Shown one piece after another: positions 31,367 through 40,704 of a stretch of DNA of 64,000 nt. The stretch is taken from assembly GCA_977017575.1 (NCBI GenBank), contig CDRNVI010000047.1, positions 186,001 through 250,000 of the forward strand, read 5' to 3'. Numbering within the stretch: the first letter of the stretch is position 1; each line of letters opens with the position of its first letter. This DNA is from Paramoeba atlantica. Its lineage: Eukaryota; Discosea. The notes beneath the pieces are model-generated. The model was not told the DNA's origin, did no database searches, and saw nothing but the letters and a program-made list of their open reading frames with translations. The position numbers and the translations under genes are program-made.

Positions 31367-32963
31367 TCCGTTGAGGCAAAGGAGAATTCGCTTTTTAAGA
31401 AACATTTCGTAAAAACAGTAGTTAAAGGAATACGTAAAGGATAAATTAAAGATTAGGTTCCTAATTTTGTCTTCATAGGTTAAAAAATACGCACGACTCT
31501 GCACCTTCATCAACGCTACACCTCCTCCCTGACTGATCTCCCCCCCCCCCTGAGTTTTCCCTCTTTTTCGGTTTTTGACGTTAAGTCAAAGGGTTGAATT
31601 TCCTCTCTTTGACGTATACCCCATTTTCAGTTTTATGCATAAAAAACGTAAAGTTAGTCACTACTCAGTAAAGTTGGCACTTACTAAAAAACTTAATATA
31701 ACATGTCCTTCCTTTAAGTGCAATCGCAAAAATCATGAATGTCTTCAAAAATTATTAGTAGCACGTCGTTGTCGTTCACCTTTCTGTTGCAATTCCAACT
31801 TTATGTTGCACTTCTCGGCTAAAGAGCATACCAGTTGAGATTTCTTCTCCACCTTTCCCCCCAGAACACTCCTCTCGCGCTTTTATGCTTTCACCCATTC
31901 CCGTCGGTGAACCACATTTTCCTGACCTTCCACCTATCTTCATCCTTCACTTTCATGACCTTCCATCTATGAAATAATGGATTTTTGCTACACCCCACCG
32001 AACTCAATACATAAATCAATACACTTGAACTGTAACCTCTTCTGCCGGCGGAAGTGCCACAAAAATTATTTTATAGTACTATTATAGTACTATAAACTTT
32101 AAAACACTATATATAAAAACTATATTTTTTTAATATTTTTCTTAGTAAATTTTTTCTGAAATTATTGCTTGAAATGCCGACTCGACGCAATTTCTTTTTG
32201 TCACTCCCGTTTTCTTGAAAGATTTCTCACTATTTTTCTCATCATTATGCCCAACAAGCGTCGTGGTCAAGCTCAAATCGTTTTTTCACACTTCGTTGAA
32301 GTCGATGGGGAAGTCGACGTACTTTAATTTCAGATGTGTTCCAGCCCAGACGCCTTGTCTTCTTAGGTCGCCTTTCCTGCCGAAGTATAATGTGTAAATG
32401 TGAAATAGCGGGTAAGTGATTCTTCAAATTTCTTTAAAATATTATGAATTTTGCAGATATTGAATCTTGCAGGCTCTGCGGTGTGTTTTTGTGTTTTATC
32501 TTGCCGTTGAATCCGCCACGTCTAGGATCCAACGAGTGATGTAACGGGAACTCGTTGAAGGATAACTGTAATGCGTTTTGCACGCTACAAGGAAAGAGCA
32601 TTATGGGAAGAACTTGTTGTGAGCTATAGGATCCCGTCTTTTTCCATTTCTGACAAAAACTACTACTCTTTTCACTTTTTTCTACGCGTCAGCGTATCCA
32701 TACCACTTGCTCCACCTAACATCACGTGACCCCTCTAAGCCTCTACACCTCCATCGGCTCTCTCCTGCCCCGCGAAATTCCTCCAGGCCCATCGACCGAT
32801 CTGTCTACCGCGCGCCTTTCTGGACATGAAACACTGATAAACACCATATAGTTTTTATAGTACTATACATGTATAGTGTTTATAGTACTATAAACGAGGT
32901 TTATAGTACTATAAGTTTTCTTGAAACACTATAAACTATCTATAAATAGTTTTAGGGACCTCT

Positions 32964-33178
32964 GAAAATTTGCTCGACCATGACCCCCCCCTGGACGCCC
33001 CCCATGGACCCCCCATTTTTTTCAATTTTCTTTTTCAATTTTGGACCACCGAAGCCCCCTTTTATATTTTTTTCTTCTATTATATTAATGTGTTCCTCTT
33101 TATATTTTCACTGTTTTTTTTCACTTTTTTTTCAAAAATCGAGGGTAGAGCGGTAGTTATACAACCACCGCAATGACT
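32964..33178. repeat. composite repeat copy C, right part
   Basis: Continues the composite interrupted at 27971: TTTGCTCGACCATGACCCCC, the C-runs, then the CTCTTTATATTTTCACTG tail and ACAACCACCGCAATGA. The LRR gene starts 66 bp further on. Confidence 0.8.
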
Positions 33179-33243
33179 ACAGGTTAAAACGAATATTAAG
33201 AAAAAAATATGTAAACTTTAATTGGGTAGGCATACGCTTCCGA

Positions 33244-33915
33244 ATGGATGTTCATTTCTCTCGAATGGGTAAAACACGTCACGTGAGTTTCTCACCCGAA
33301 TTTTCTCTCTCGCGGCTCGTACAACCATTACAGAACACGCCTCGCAGTTGGGTCTCCAATATTGATGTTTGCAAATGGCGGGGTGTGGATTGCGAAGGAG
33401 GTCATGTCCTCCATCTCTCATGGGCAAACCTAGGACTGCGTGGGGAGTTTAATCTACGTTTTCTTCCGTCAACTATATTGAGTTTTGATGTTTCGTCGAA
33501 TCAGCTCCAAGGTTCTTTTAAGGCGGAAGATGTGCCTACTAGTGTTACCAAAATTTGGTATTCAAAAAATCAACTACAAGATTGTGTCCATCTGCCATTT
33601 TTACATTCGGGTATGGTAAAGCTTTCGCTTGTTTCTAACCGTCTGTACGGTACGTTAAATTTGTTTGAACTTCCGACTGCACTCGAAGTGCTTCTCCTTT
33701 CAAAGAACAAATTTTCTGGTGTCGTCAATCTTACTTCCCTTCCGCATGGTTTGAGGAGCCTGTATCTTAATGAGAATCAATTGCATGGAGCGCTGGATGT
33801 TCGAACTCTTCCCCCTTCAATCAGAGTTATCAATGTCGCCGGAAATCGGTTCTCGGAATTTCTTCCTGAGTTGTCACCAGCTTGCGTGGTACGAGGCGAG
33901 CAGTATCAGAACTAA
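33244..33915 (+). CDS. LRR family protein 3
   Basis: A 223-residue member. N-terminus MDVHFSRMGKTRHVSFSPEF is in place of the usual LPQEY motif, then PRSWVSN, CKWRGVDCEGG and about six 21-23 residue LRRs (for example LPTALEVLLLSKNKFSG). The C-terminus lacks the GTxIxxL cap found in other members. No signal peptide or membrane segment. The gene starts right behind a transposon-split repeat, so its upstream signals may have been replaced. Confidence 0.75.
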   Translation: MDVHFSRMGKTRHVSFSPEFSLSRLVQPLQNTPRSWVSNIDVCKWRGVDCEGGHVLHLSWANLGLRGEFNLRFLPSTILSFDVSSNQLQGSFKAEDVPTSVTKIWYSKNQLQDCVHLPFLHSGMVKLSLVSNRLYGTLNLFELPTALEVLLLSKNKFSGVVNLTSLPHGLRSLYLNENQLHGALDVRTLPPSIRVINVAGNRFSEFLPELSPACVVRGEQYQN

Positions 33916-34022
33916 GGTTGTAGAAATCAACTTTTCAATTTCAGTTTTGCTTCAAATTTTAGTTTTGCTCGGATCGGTTCAATTAAAGTTTTTTTATCTT
34001 GCGGAATTATAAACGAATATTA

Positions 34023-35715
34023 AACCGGGGGTCAGTTCAATATTAAGGTTAGTTTAATATTAAGATCTACTTTAATATTAAGATTGACACTTTAATATTA
34101 AAATGACACTTTAATATTAAGATTCACTTTAATATTAAGATTCGATTTTTTAAGGATTTTCTTTGGTTCTTTAACTTTTCTGATTTTTTTGATGGACCTT
34201 ATTGCTTCGCAATTAACGGCACTGTCGCCGCGTAGCCACGGAGAGGCAATCAACGAATGTTATAGAGCTGTCGAAGATTATGTTGATGAGGTTTGCTCTC
34301 TTAAGGATGACGAAGGTGTTATGCAACCCTTCGACTTAAACGATTCTCTGCCTTATGAATCTGAAAACTGTAACTCTGAAAGTGGTCCAAGTGACAGTGC
34401 CGAGTCCGAAGAAGATAATGGTTATGAAAGTTCCGAAGAATCGGATGAAAAATCGAATGACAGTGATGTATCACATTCCAGTGATTCAGAGGATTCGGGT
34501 AAACTTTCAAAAAATGGGGGTAGAACTAAAATTTGCCCTTACGAGAAGCGAGCAAAAGATAATGGTGTTCGCGTTCGAGTGGAACCTACGGCAAAAATCA
34601 AACGGGCGATCTCACGTGAGTGGAATAGCTGGAGTGTAGAGAAACAACGCAAGTATGGTTCCATGCAAGTGTTAAACAAATGGATCAAAGACAAATTCCC
34701 AAACTCCCGTATTCATATTAGCAACGAAAATCAGTTGCAAAACTATTCCGAATTAACGCGTGGCATTAAGAAGCGCAAGCGACACGAGCGCAAACAATCA
34801 CAACTGCGCGTGCACAGTGTAAACACAACACTTTTAGTGTTCGATTCTTGTCGGTCGCATGTCAATAAGAGTGTCATTAAATCTTTTGCAACCCAAGCCC
34901 ATTGCTACAGCGCTATCATCCCTGCTGGTACTACGTCGTGGATCTAATGGATAGATGTGTTTTATGCTGCAGCATACAAGCGTGAACAAGAAAAAATATG
35001 GGATCGAGAACAAGATGCACCACGCACCGCTCGTCAAAAGAGGGAATGGATGCACCAAGCTGTGGCTCGTTCACACGAAAGAGTTGCAAACGCTAAAAAT
35101 AGCATGCAAGAATCTTCGAAACCTGCATGTATTAACGTTATTGATGAATTTAATCGTTTAGGATATATTGATCCGCAACTCGCTGTTTGGAATCATTGTG
35201 AGGCTTTGCAAAATTATAAATTTGAAGCTCCCGTAGTAATTGAAGATGATTATGCAGAGCGAATTGAAAATGCGTTTTCCCGCGGGGCTGGAACAAACAA
35301 ATCAAAAAAGGGTCTCGAAAAGTGGATTCCTATGCGAAAATAGTTATTTTTAGGCTATGCGAAATAATATTGCGATAGTCGAAATAACAATAATATATAT
35401 AATGCGAAATGTTTTTTTTGTTTTTACGGAGGGTTTTTTTTCGTGATATCTTAGAGTTCGTCTTGTTTTTCCCTTTCGTAAACGTATTTCTTATAAAATA
35501 CTGTAAATTTATTCTACTGGGTCTACAACCGTTCAAAACGATTCTACAATCTTAATATTATAATGGCGACACTTTAATATTAAGATTCATTTTTTGGACA
35601 ATTTAATATTAAGATGTCACTTTAATATTGAGATTCACTGCCCAATCTTAATATTAGTACCTTTCCAATCTTAATATTAGCATTTTCAATTTTAATATTA
35701 GACTGACCCCCGGTT
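34023..35715 (+). mobile_element. pogo-like DNA transposon remnant
   Basis: Ends AACCGGGGGTCAG and inverse, flanked by TA. Each end carries a subterminal array of TTTAATATTAAGAT (about five to seven copies each, at 34040-34145 and 35545-35700), probably transposase-binding sites. The interior encodes a broken pogo/Tigger-type transposase (34192-35343). It lies between two LRR genes. Confidence 0.85.
34192..35343 (+). pseudogene. pogo-like (DDE_1) transposase, broken
   Basis: The N-terminal part is very acidic (Glu/Ser/Asp-rich, 34340-34500), then basic. It jumps to LLVFDSCRSHVNKSVIK, with a catalytic Asp, and AIIPAGTTSWI, the DDE_1 signature, then WIDVFYAAAYKREQEKIW. A TAA at 34945-34947 interrupts TSWI-x-WID where related proteins have Gln, so CAA to TAA. 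The first Asp region is missing, indicating an internal deletion. The C-terminal frame runs to 35343 (EKWIPMRK). Confidence 0.75.
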
Positions 35716-35730
35716 TATTATAAACGAGTA

Positions 35731-36053
35731 CTCCCCCTCTCATTAATAATTATAAACCTCCAAACATCATTAAAGGGATTGTTTATAGAAATTTAATGAG
35801 ATAATAATTCTGAGTCTCACTTTTACAATTATAAACGTCAAATTCTTCATTTTTTATCTAGAAAGACATCTGTACCACATACTTTGCACTAAAAATTGTT
35901 TCCAAGTTGAACGAAGTGTCTCGAAAATCAAGAAATTGAAGTCCATAAAAAAAAATCACTTATCGAATCTCATTAATAATTATAGACTATAACTATAATT
36001 ATAAACTAAAAAGATTTATAGATTAAAATTATAATTATTAATGAGAGGGGGAG
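35731..36053. mobile_element. 323-bp MITE
   Basis: Inverted ends CTCCCCCTCTCATTAATAAT and complement, flanked by TA (35729-35730, 36054-36055). AT-rich interior with further ATTAATAATTATA copies. No coding capacity. It lies 14 bp from the pogo-like element. Confidence 0.88.
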
Positions 36054-36312
36054 TAATTTTATCAACGAATACGATTGATCGTAAATTTGAATTGGATTGC
36101 GAGATCTGAAAAGATTGCTGAAAGGAACGTTTCAAAACGCAGAACAAACTATAACGAATTCAGACGTACAGATTCATTTCACGCTGATGAATGTGCCTTC
36201 TGTAGGACTGAACAGATAATCTTCAGGTACGTAATATTCAGGTCACGTTCGATAATATTTTTTGATTAACGTTGACTCCTAAATTCTGACTTTTAAAATT
36301 AGTCGCTTTAAG

Positions 36313-36978
36313 ATGTACGATGTTGCAATGGATCGTATTACGTTGTGTGTTAGTGTCCTTTACCGCGTGACGAAATCGTTACCCGTGTCCTATCATCCCG
36401 ACTTTAAGTTTTCCGACTCAACGGGTGAGCGCCGAAAAGCTGCAAGAGTAAGAGGTGTGCTACTACCCCAAGAGTATGATCTTGAGCGTTTGGTGAGTAA
36501 CATAGTGAATCCACTGCCCTCTTGGAATGCATCCGTACCTGCGCATAAGTGGGAAGGGATTACGTGTTCTGACGAAGGAGAGATTTTAAGGTTTGAAATT
36601 GAACGAAGAAGTTTGTGTGGTATAATTTTGTGGAATGCATTACCAAGGTCTCTACATCGATTCTCAGTATACACTAACCAACTTACGGGGGAAATTGATC
36701 TCGTTGATCTTCCGCCACTTATGTCTTCTCTTGATGCGTCGTACAATCAATTTACGGGAAGTGTTGATCTTTCTCATCTTCCTTCAAGCTTAACTTCCTT
36801 GATATTGTCGGTGAATATGCTAAGTGGTGATGTAACGTTCGGTGATCTTCCTTCTGGACTTATCAGCTTGTCACTTCGCAACAACGCCCAACTTACGGGG
36901 ACATTACATGTACGCATGCTACCGGTAAGCCTGACGTACAAGGCCTTTCAAGAGACCAAAATTCAAATGGTGAGCTGA
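36313..36978 (+). CDS. LRR family protein 4
   Basis: A 221-residue protein with the complete family layout. FKFSDSTGERRKAARVRG is followed by VLLPQEYDLERLVSNIVN, LPSWNASVPA, KWEGITCSDEG, about five LRRs and the C-terminal cap LTYKAFQETKIQMVS. The body is over about 90 percent identical in DNA to LRR gene 9 at 59727, but the first 35 residues differ. No signal peptide. Frame intact. Confidence 0.78.
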   Translation: MYDVAMDRITLCVSVLYRVTKSLPVSYHPDFKFSDSTGERRKAARVRGVLLPQEYDLERLVSNIVNPLPSWNASVPAHKWEGITCSDEGEILRFEIERRSLCGIILWNALPRSLHRFSVYTNQLTGEIDLVDLPPLMSSLDASYNQFTGSVDLSHLPSSLTSLILSVNMLSGDVTFGDLPSGLISLSLRNNAQLTGTLHVRMLPVSLTYKAFQETKIQMVS

Positions 36979-37203
36979 TGTGCAGCAAACTTATGATTAG
37001 TATCTTTCTTTTCCTTGAAAAACTCGTTTTTTTCAACTTTTTACAGCCACAGTGAAGCGGCAATAACTTCTTTGTGCCAGAGATTATACACAGATATTAT
37101 TATAAGAGACTATTATAAGAGACTATTATAAGAGACTATTAAATATGTAAATGTATATTTTCAACCTGAGAGTAACCTAGATTATCGAAGTAACTGGAAT
37201 ACT

Positions 37204-37388
37204 GTGTAGATACAGGGGTGGACAAAAAAATGGGGCGTTAAAATTCGTTTAAGTTGACCAATTTTGGAAAATTGGCTATTTTCGGCTTAAATCCTTCAGT
37301 TTTCCTCAGCTTTTCAGGCCAAATTTTCTTTTTTAGTCGCTTCGTTAAACGCGGAGGTACGCGAAGCTCGCACCATGAGTGACTTCTA
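37204..37388 (-). repeat. truncated reverse copy of the composite repeat, left of the IS630-like element
   Basis: Read in reverse, 37388-37333 is half of the hairpin MITE, followed by the start of the composite body (GAAAATTTGGCCTG...). It runs out into an IS630-type terminal-repeat sequence near 37208. The other half of the hairpin MITE is at 38950-38990, beyond the inserted element. Confidence 0.65.
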
Positions 37389-38947
37389 CAGGGGTGTAAA
37401 TTTAGATGTGGGGGGGTCCAAAATTCGTAAAATTTGGCTATTTTTGGAAAATAATAGCGCATTCGAGAGATCTCGAACAGAGCTCATGAACGTGCATATA
37501 CCGTATCCGTGTTAATTAGATTTTCGGATGCACATAAAAAAACTTAGTTTTTTGGAAGACAAAATCCTGCAATTTTCACAATTTTTCTGTTTTTTGCCCT
37601 TATTCATGCCACAACGACGGGATTGTGGACGATCTCCGGAACATAAGCACTCCGAAAGGGCTTATTCCTCGCCTGGGCACATAAAAGCAAGCTGGCGCAT
37701 GCTTCTTGTTGCCGATTACGAAGCAACAGTCTTTTTCCCTAACCGCGCGCAATTTTCAAGTTCATGAAGCTACTGTGAAGCGCTGGGTTGAGCGCTATAG
37801 TGATACTGGAGAAGTAGACTCCAAGAACCAGAAACACGCCCCAACGAACATCGCTGTGACACCTGAACTACGTGAGGCTGCTTTGAAAGCTATAGACGAG
37901 GGTGTTCGAGATCAACCCTATGGCATCAGGAGCTGGAGTGAGCTCCATCGGTTAATGGAAAATCTTGGGTTCACTTGCTCTCGTCAAACTTTGACGACCC
38001 ACATGAAATCACATGGCATCGTCTTGCGCACAGTCCGGAAATCCTCTGCACTTACCTCAGTGCATAAAGAGAAACGAGTACGTTTCTGTGAAGAAATGCT
38101 AACGTGGAGTGACGCGGAACTGTCCAATATCATTTGGATGGATGAAAAAAAAATTACCTGTGGGAAGAGTGGGGGGCACATCACGTACCACTGCCGCAAA
38201 ACTGACGCTCCCAAGGAGCAGCAAGGTGAATTGGATGCATGGCATGGGGGGATTGGTGTTATGGTTTGGATGGCAGCGAGCCTTAAGCATGGGTTTCACC
38301 TTCACGTTTTTCCTTCTGTTCGTTCTCAAGGAAACCGAGGTACAGTGACGGGGGCTATTTTTGATGAAGCCATGAAGAAGCGCGGAGGGTTAATTTCTTA
38401 CCTTAAGCGGCACCGTTCTAGCGTTATTGCAATGGATAACTGTACGGTGCACAATCTGGCCAGGACAAGCTTTCAAGAGACAGGAATTACTGTTCTTCCT
38501 TGGCCAGCAAAATCACCTGATCTCATGCCCGTTGAAAATTTATGGTCCATAATGGACAATTTCAAAAATGGTTTGGCCCCTAGAAATCGTACAGATTTGA
38601 TCATTGCGATCGAAGCAGCGCTTCAAGATCTTCAAACGACACATTCTATAGCCTCTGAAAACGCTATGAAGAGCTTCGTAAGCTTTCGTAAGCGATGCCG
38701 TATTGTGCTTGAAAAGAACGGCGGAAACTGCAATTATTAATTTTTTTTTCTATTTTTTCCCGTGCTTTAGAAAGTTGCAAATCGCATTCGGGGGCCCTTT
38801 GTCGAGGGGGCAATACCCCCTTGTGCCTATCGCGGCCATGTTGCGTTCATGAGCCCTGTTCGAGAGCTCTCGAATGCGCTATTATTTTCCACAATTGGCC
38901 AAGTTTTACGAATTTTAGACCCCCCCACATCCAAATTTACACCCCTG
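37389..38947 (+). mobile_element. IS630/Tc1-like DNA transposon, nearly intact
   Basis: A 1559-bp element with terminal repeats of about 110 bp (outermost CAGGGGTGTAAATTTAGATG), flanked by TA. It sits exactly inside a hairpin MITE, whose halves lie at 37333-37388 and 38950-38990. It is the probable parent of the deleted copy at 57073-58018 and of relic ends at 19945 and 26516. Confidence 0.92.
37606..38740 (+). pseudogene. IS630/Tc1-like transposase with one frameshift
   Basis: The start ATG 37606 (MPQRRDCGRSPE) opens a frame that shifts near 37728 within YEATGSFSLTARNF-type helix-turn-helix sequence. The second frame then runs to 38740 without interruption. Catalytic residues: Asp in IIWMDEKKI, Asp in VIAMDNCTVHN, Glu in SPDLMPVENLW, 32 residues after the second Asp by my count. 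The C-terminus is RCRIVLEKNGGNCNY. A single base lost in an otherwise clean gene suggests recent decay. Confidence 0.87.
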
Positions 38948-38990
38948 TATGTTGAAAACAACCACCGCGTTTAACGAAGCGATTAAAAAA

Positions 38991-39361
38991 GTAAGGCCCT
39001 AGGTACTCATTTGAGTACCTAAGTACCGTACTCACGAATGCATGGTAAAACTAGTCAAGAATTTGTCTAAGTATTCTCATTTTTGGTACTCAAATGGAGT
39101 TCCACGTTGATACGATTATTCCGAGCCGCATTCTCACTTTCGAAATCACATTCTCATTTTTCCTAGTTGCACGTTGACAGCCGAATTCGGATTTTTAGTG
39201 ATCCTCAGAATTCTTATTTTTACTGTACATGTGAAATACACGAAGCATACAACGTGTATGCTTCGTGTGTAAAATTCATTTAATGGAACGAACCCACTTG
39301 CACACTTACAGAAATTTTTTTCGCATCTACAAATCTAACCCTGCTTGATTTACTCTTTGTT
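38991..39361. other. intergenic with stem-loops, upstream of the HGH1-like gene
   Basis: AGGTACTCATTTGAGTACCT near 39000 is palindromic. ACACGAAGCATAC (39238-39250) pairs perfectly with 39256-39268 around AACGT. The region ends in CTTACAG and TTACTCTTTGTT before the ATG, which could serve as an acceptor and pyrimidine tract. No gene is seen. Confidence 0.5.
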
Positions 39362-40540
39362 ATGAGCGATCACGACGTCGTACTTCAAATGCTTTCCAGC
39401 TCGCGCATTGAGTTACGCAAACGTGCAGTTGACATACTTGCTGTATGTTCTAGTTCTTGTGAACCTGTGACACTTTTTGAAGCTCTGTTGCAACCGGAAA
39501 TCATAGAGAAGCTTCTGCATCTGTTAACACCAGAAAATATGCTGCTTCACGGAACGCTGTTAACTACACTGACCAACCTAACCGCTCACCCGGAGTACTG
39601 CCTTCGTACTGCCCGTATCATTTCCGAATCTCATGGGATCGCGAAGCTTATGCGTTTCTTAGAATTTATATCCAGTCATCAACCAAAAAGTGAAGGTGAT
39701 CTGGACGATTCTCCTGAGAATTCTACAACGAAAAGCTCTTATTCCGACAATGCTTCGTTGTCCCTCATTTTTATGTTACTTAATAATATCACAAGTGTCG
39801 ATGGTGCCTCCGTAGTGCCTTCTTTTCTCCAAGTAACCTCGACTGATCGTCAGGGGCAATATCTTGAGAAATTGTTGCAAGTACTTCTCTGTCTTACTAT
39901 GGAAATGCCGAGCGTGAGATGGGGAATTCAGATTATATCCAATTTAATGTGCGAACGGGTAGGTGTGGACACTCTACTGTCCTATCCCAACGCCCTGATC
40001 CACTTCCATAACCTCCTCAAACTTTGGGCCAAACCTTGCGTGGCCCCTAACCCTCCGGGGATAATGCATTTGCTTCTTCTTTTTCGTAACATAGCACTTC
40101 ACAAACATGAGGGATACCATAGTGCCATGATTGACGCCGCGATTCCAGACTCTGTTTTGGAGTTTCTGCGGCGTGATCTCTACGAGGGTTGGGCGGAGCT
40201 GTGCAGCGCTCAGGTTGAGTTCTTGTTATTTCTATGTACGACCACAAAAGGAATACAATGGATGGAAAGCGTCAATGCAAAAAAAGTTCTCATGGACGAT
40301 GTGTTACAGACTTCGAATGCAGAACAAAGTAGCGTAGTTTTCGCACCTTCACCTGAGAAAACGGAAAATTCAACTTTTCGAAATGGGACCAAATCCCGAA
40401 AACACACGATCTATGACGATGCGTGTCACCATTCCAGGAATATTTTGATAAAGCAAATCCTTCCTATTTTAGACGATATACAGGATGTGGTTGCGCTACA
40501 CGATAAACAGGACGAAAATGTTCATGATACGAAAATCTAA
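39362..40540 (+). CDS. HGH1-like armadillo-repeat protein
   Basis: A 392-residue all-helical protein with armadillo-like repeats throughout. HGH1 family features seen are TLTNLTAHPEYCLRTA (about residue 75), SLIFMLLNNITS (about 137), WGIQIISNLMCE (about 185), and the conserved helix pair IMHLLLLFRNIALHKHEGYH (about 232), matching the GTLRNCCFEHRHH region of human HGH1. HGH1 is a cytosolic chaperone that helps fold eEF2. The last 70 residues are low-complexity and acidic. Intronless. Base composition is like the WD-repeat gene. The family call rests on pattern, not on a search. Confidence 0.65.
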   Translation: MSDHDVVLQMLSSSRIELRKRAVDILAVCSSSCEPVTLFEALLQPEIIEKLLHLLTPENMLLHGTLLTTLTNLTAHPEYCLRTARIISESHGIAKLMRFLEFISSHQPKSEGDLDDSPENSTTKSSYSDNASLSLIFMLLNNITSVDGASVVPSFLQVTSTDRQGQYLEKLLQVLLCLTMEMPSVRWGIQIISNLMCERVGVDTLLSYPNALIHFHNLLKLWAKPCVAPNPPGIMHLLLLFRNIALHKHEGYHSAMIDAAIPDSVLEFLRRDLYEGWAELCSAQVEFLLFLCTTTKGIQWMESVNAKKVLMDDVLQTSNAEQSSVVFAPSPEKTENSTFRNGTKSRKHTIYDDACHHSRNILIKQILPILDDIQDVVALHDKQDENVHDTKI

Positions 40541-40704
40541 AGCGTTATCTACTTTTCCCGTTTTTGTAGAAATTGCAAAGTTCAATTTATATTTTATGCT
40601 CGCTAAAAACAACTCTTCTTCCATCCATAGAAAATATTCCTTTGAATTCGACTCGTAAAACTTACCCTACCCTACACCTACCGTAGCTCCTTTCCTTCCC
40701 TACC

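Larger units (their letters stand above)
27972..32963 (+). mobile_element. Mutator-like (MULE) DNA transposon, apparently complete
   Basis: A 4992-bp element. The left end AGAGGTCCGTAAAACTAC and the inverse of the right end (AGAGGTCCCTAAAACTAT) form short TIRs. The flanks AAAAAATTGC and GAAAATTTGC are a 9-10 bp target duplication, the size typical of MULEs. The interrupted target is the composite repeat, seen uninterrupted at about 1510-1530. It encodes a 942-residue transposase plus a small overlapping frame. From 31370 to 32963 it is non-coding, with repeated TATAGTACTATAAAC palindromes near 32080 and 32850-32940, and at 32246 a short MPNKRRGQAQIVFSHFVEVD frame that recalls a BED-finger start. 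Confidence 0.85.

Noticed and set aside
32246-32420. A separate BED-finger transposase gene inside the MULE.
   Set aside because: Only about 25 residues resemble a BED start, then the frame ends. Too little to call a gene.
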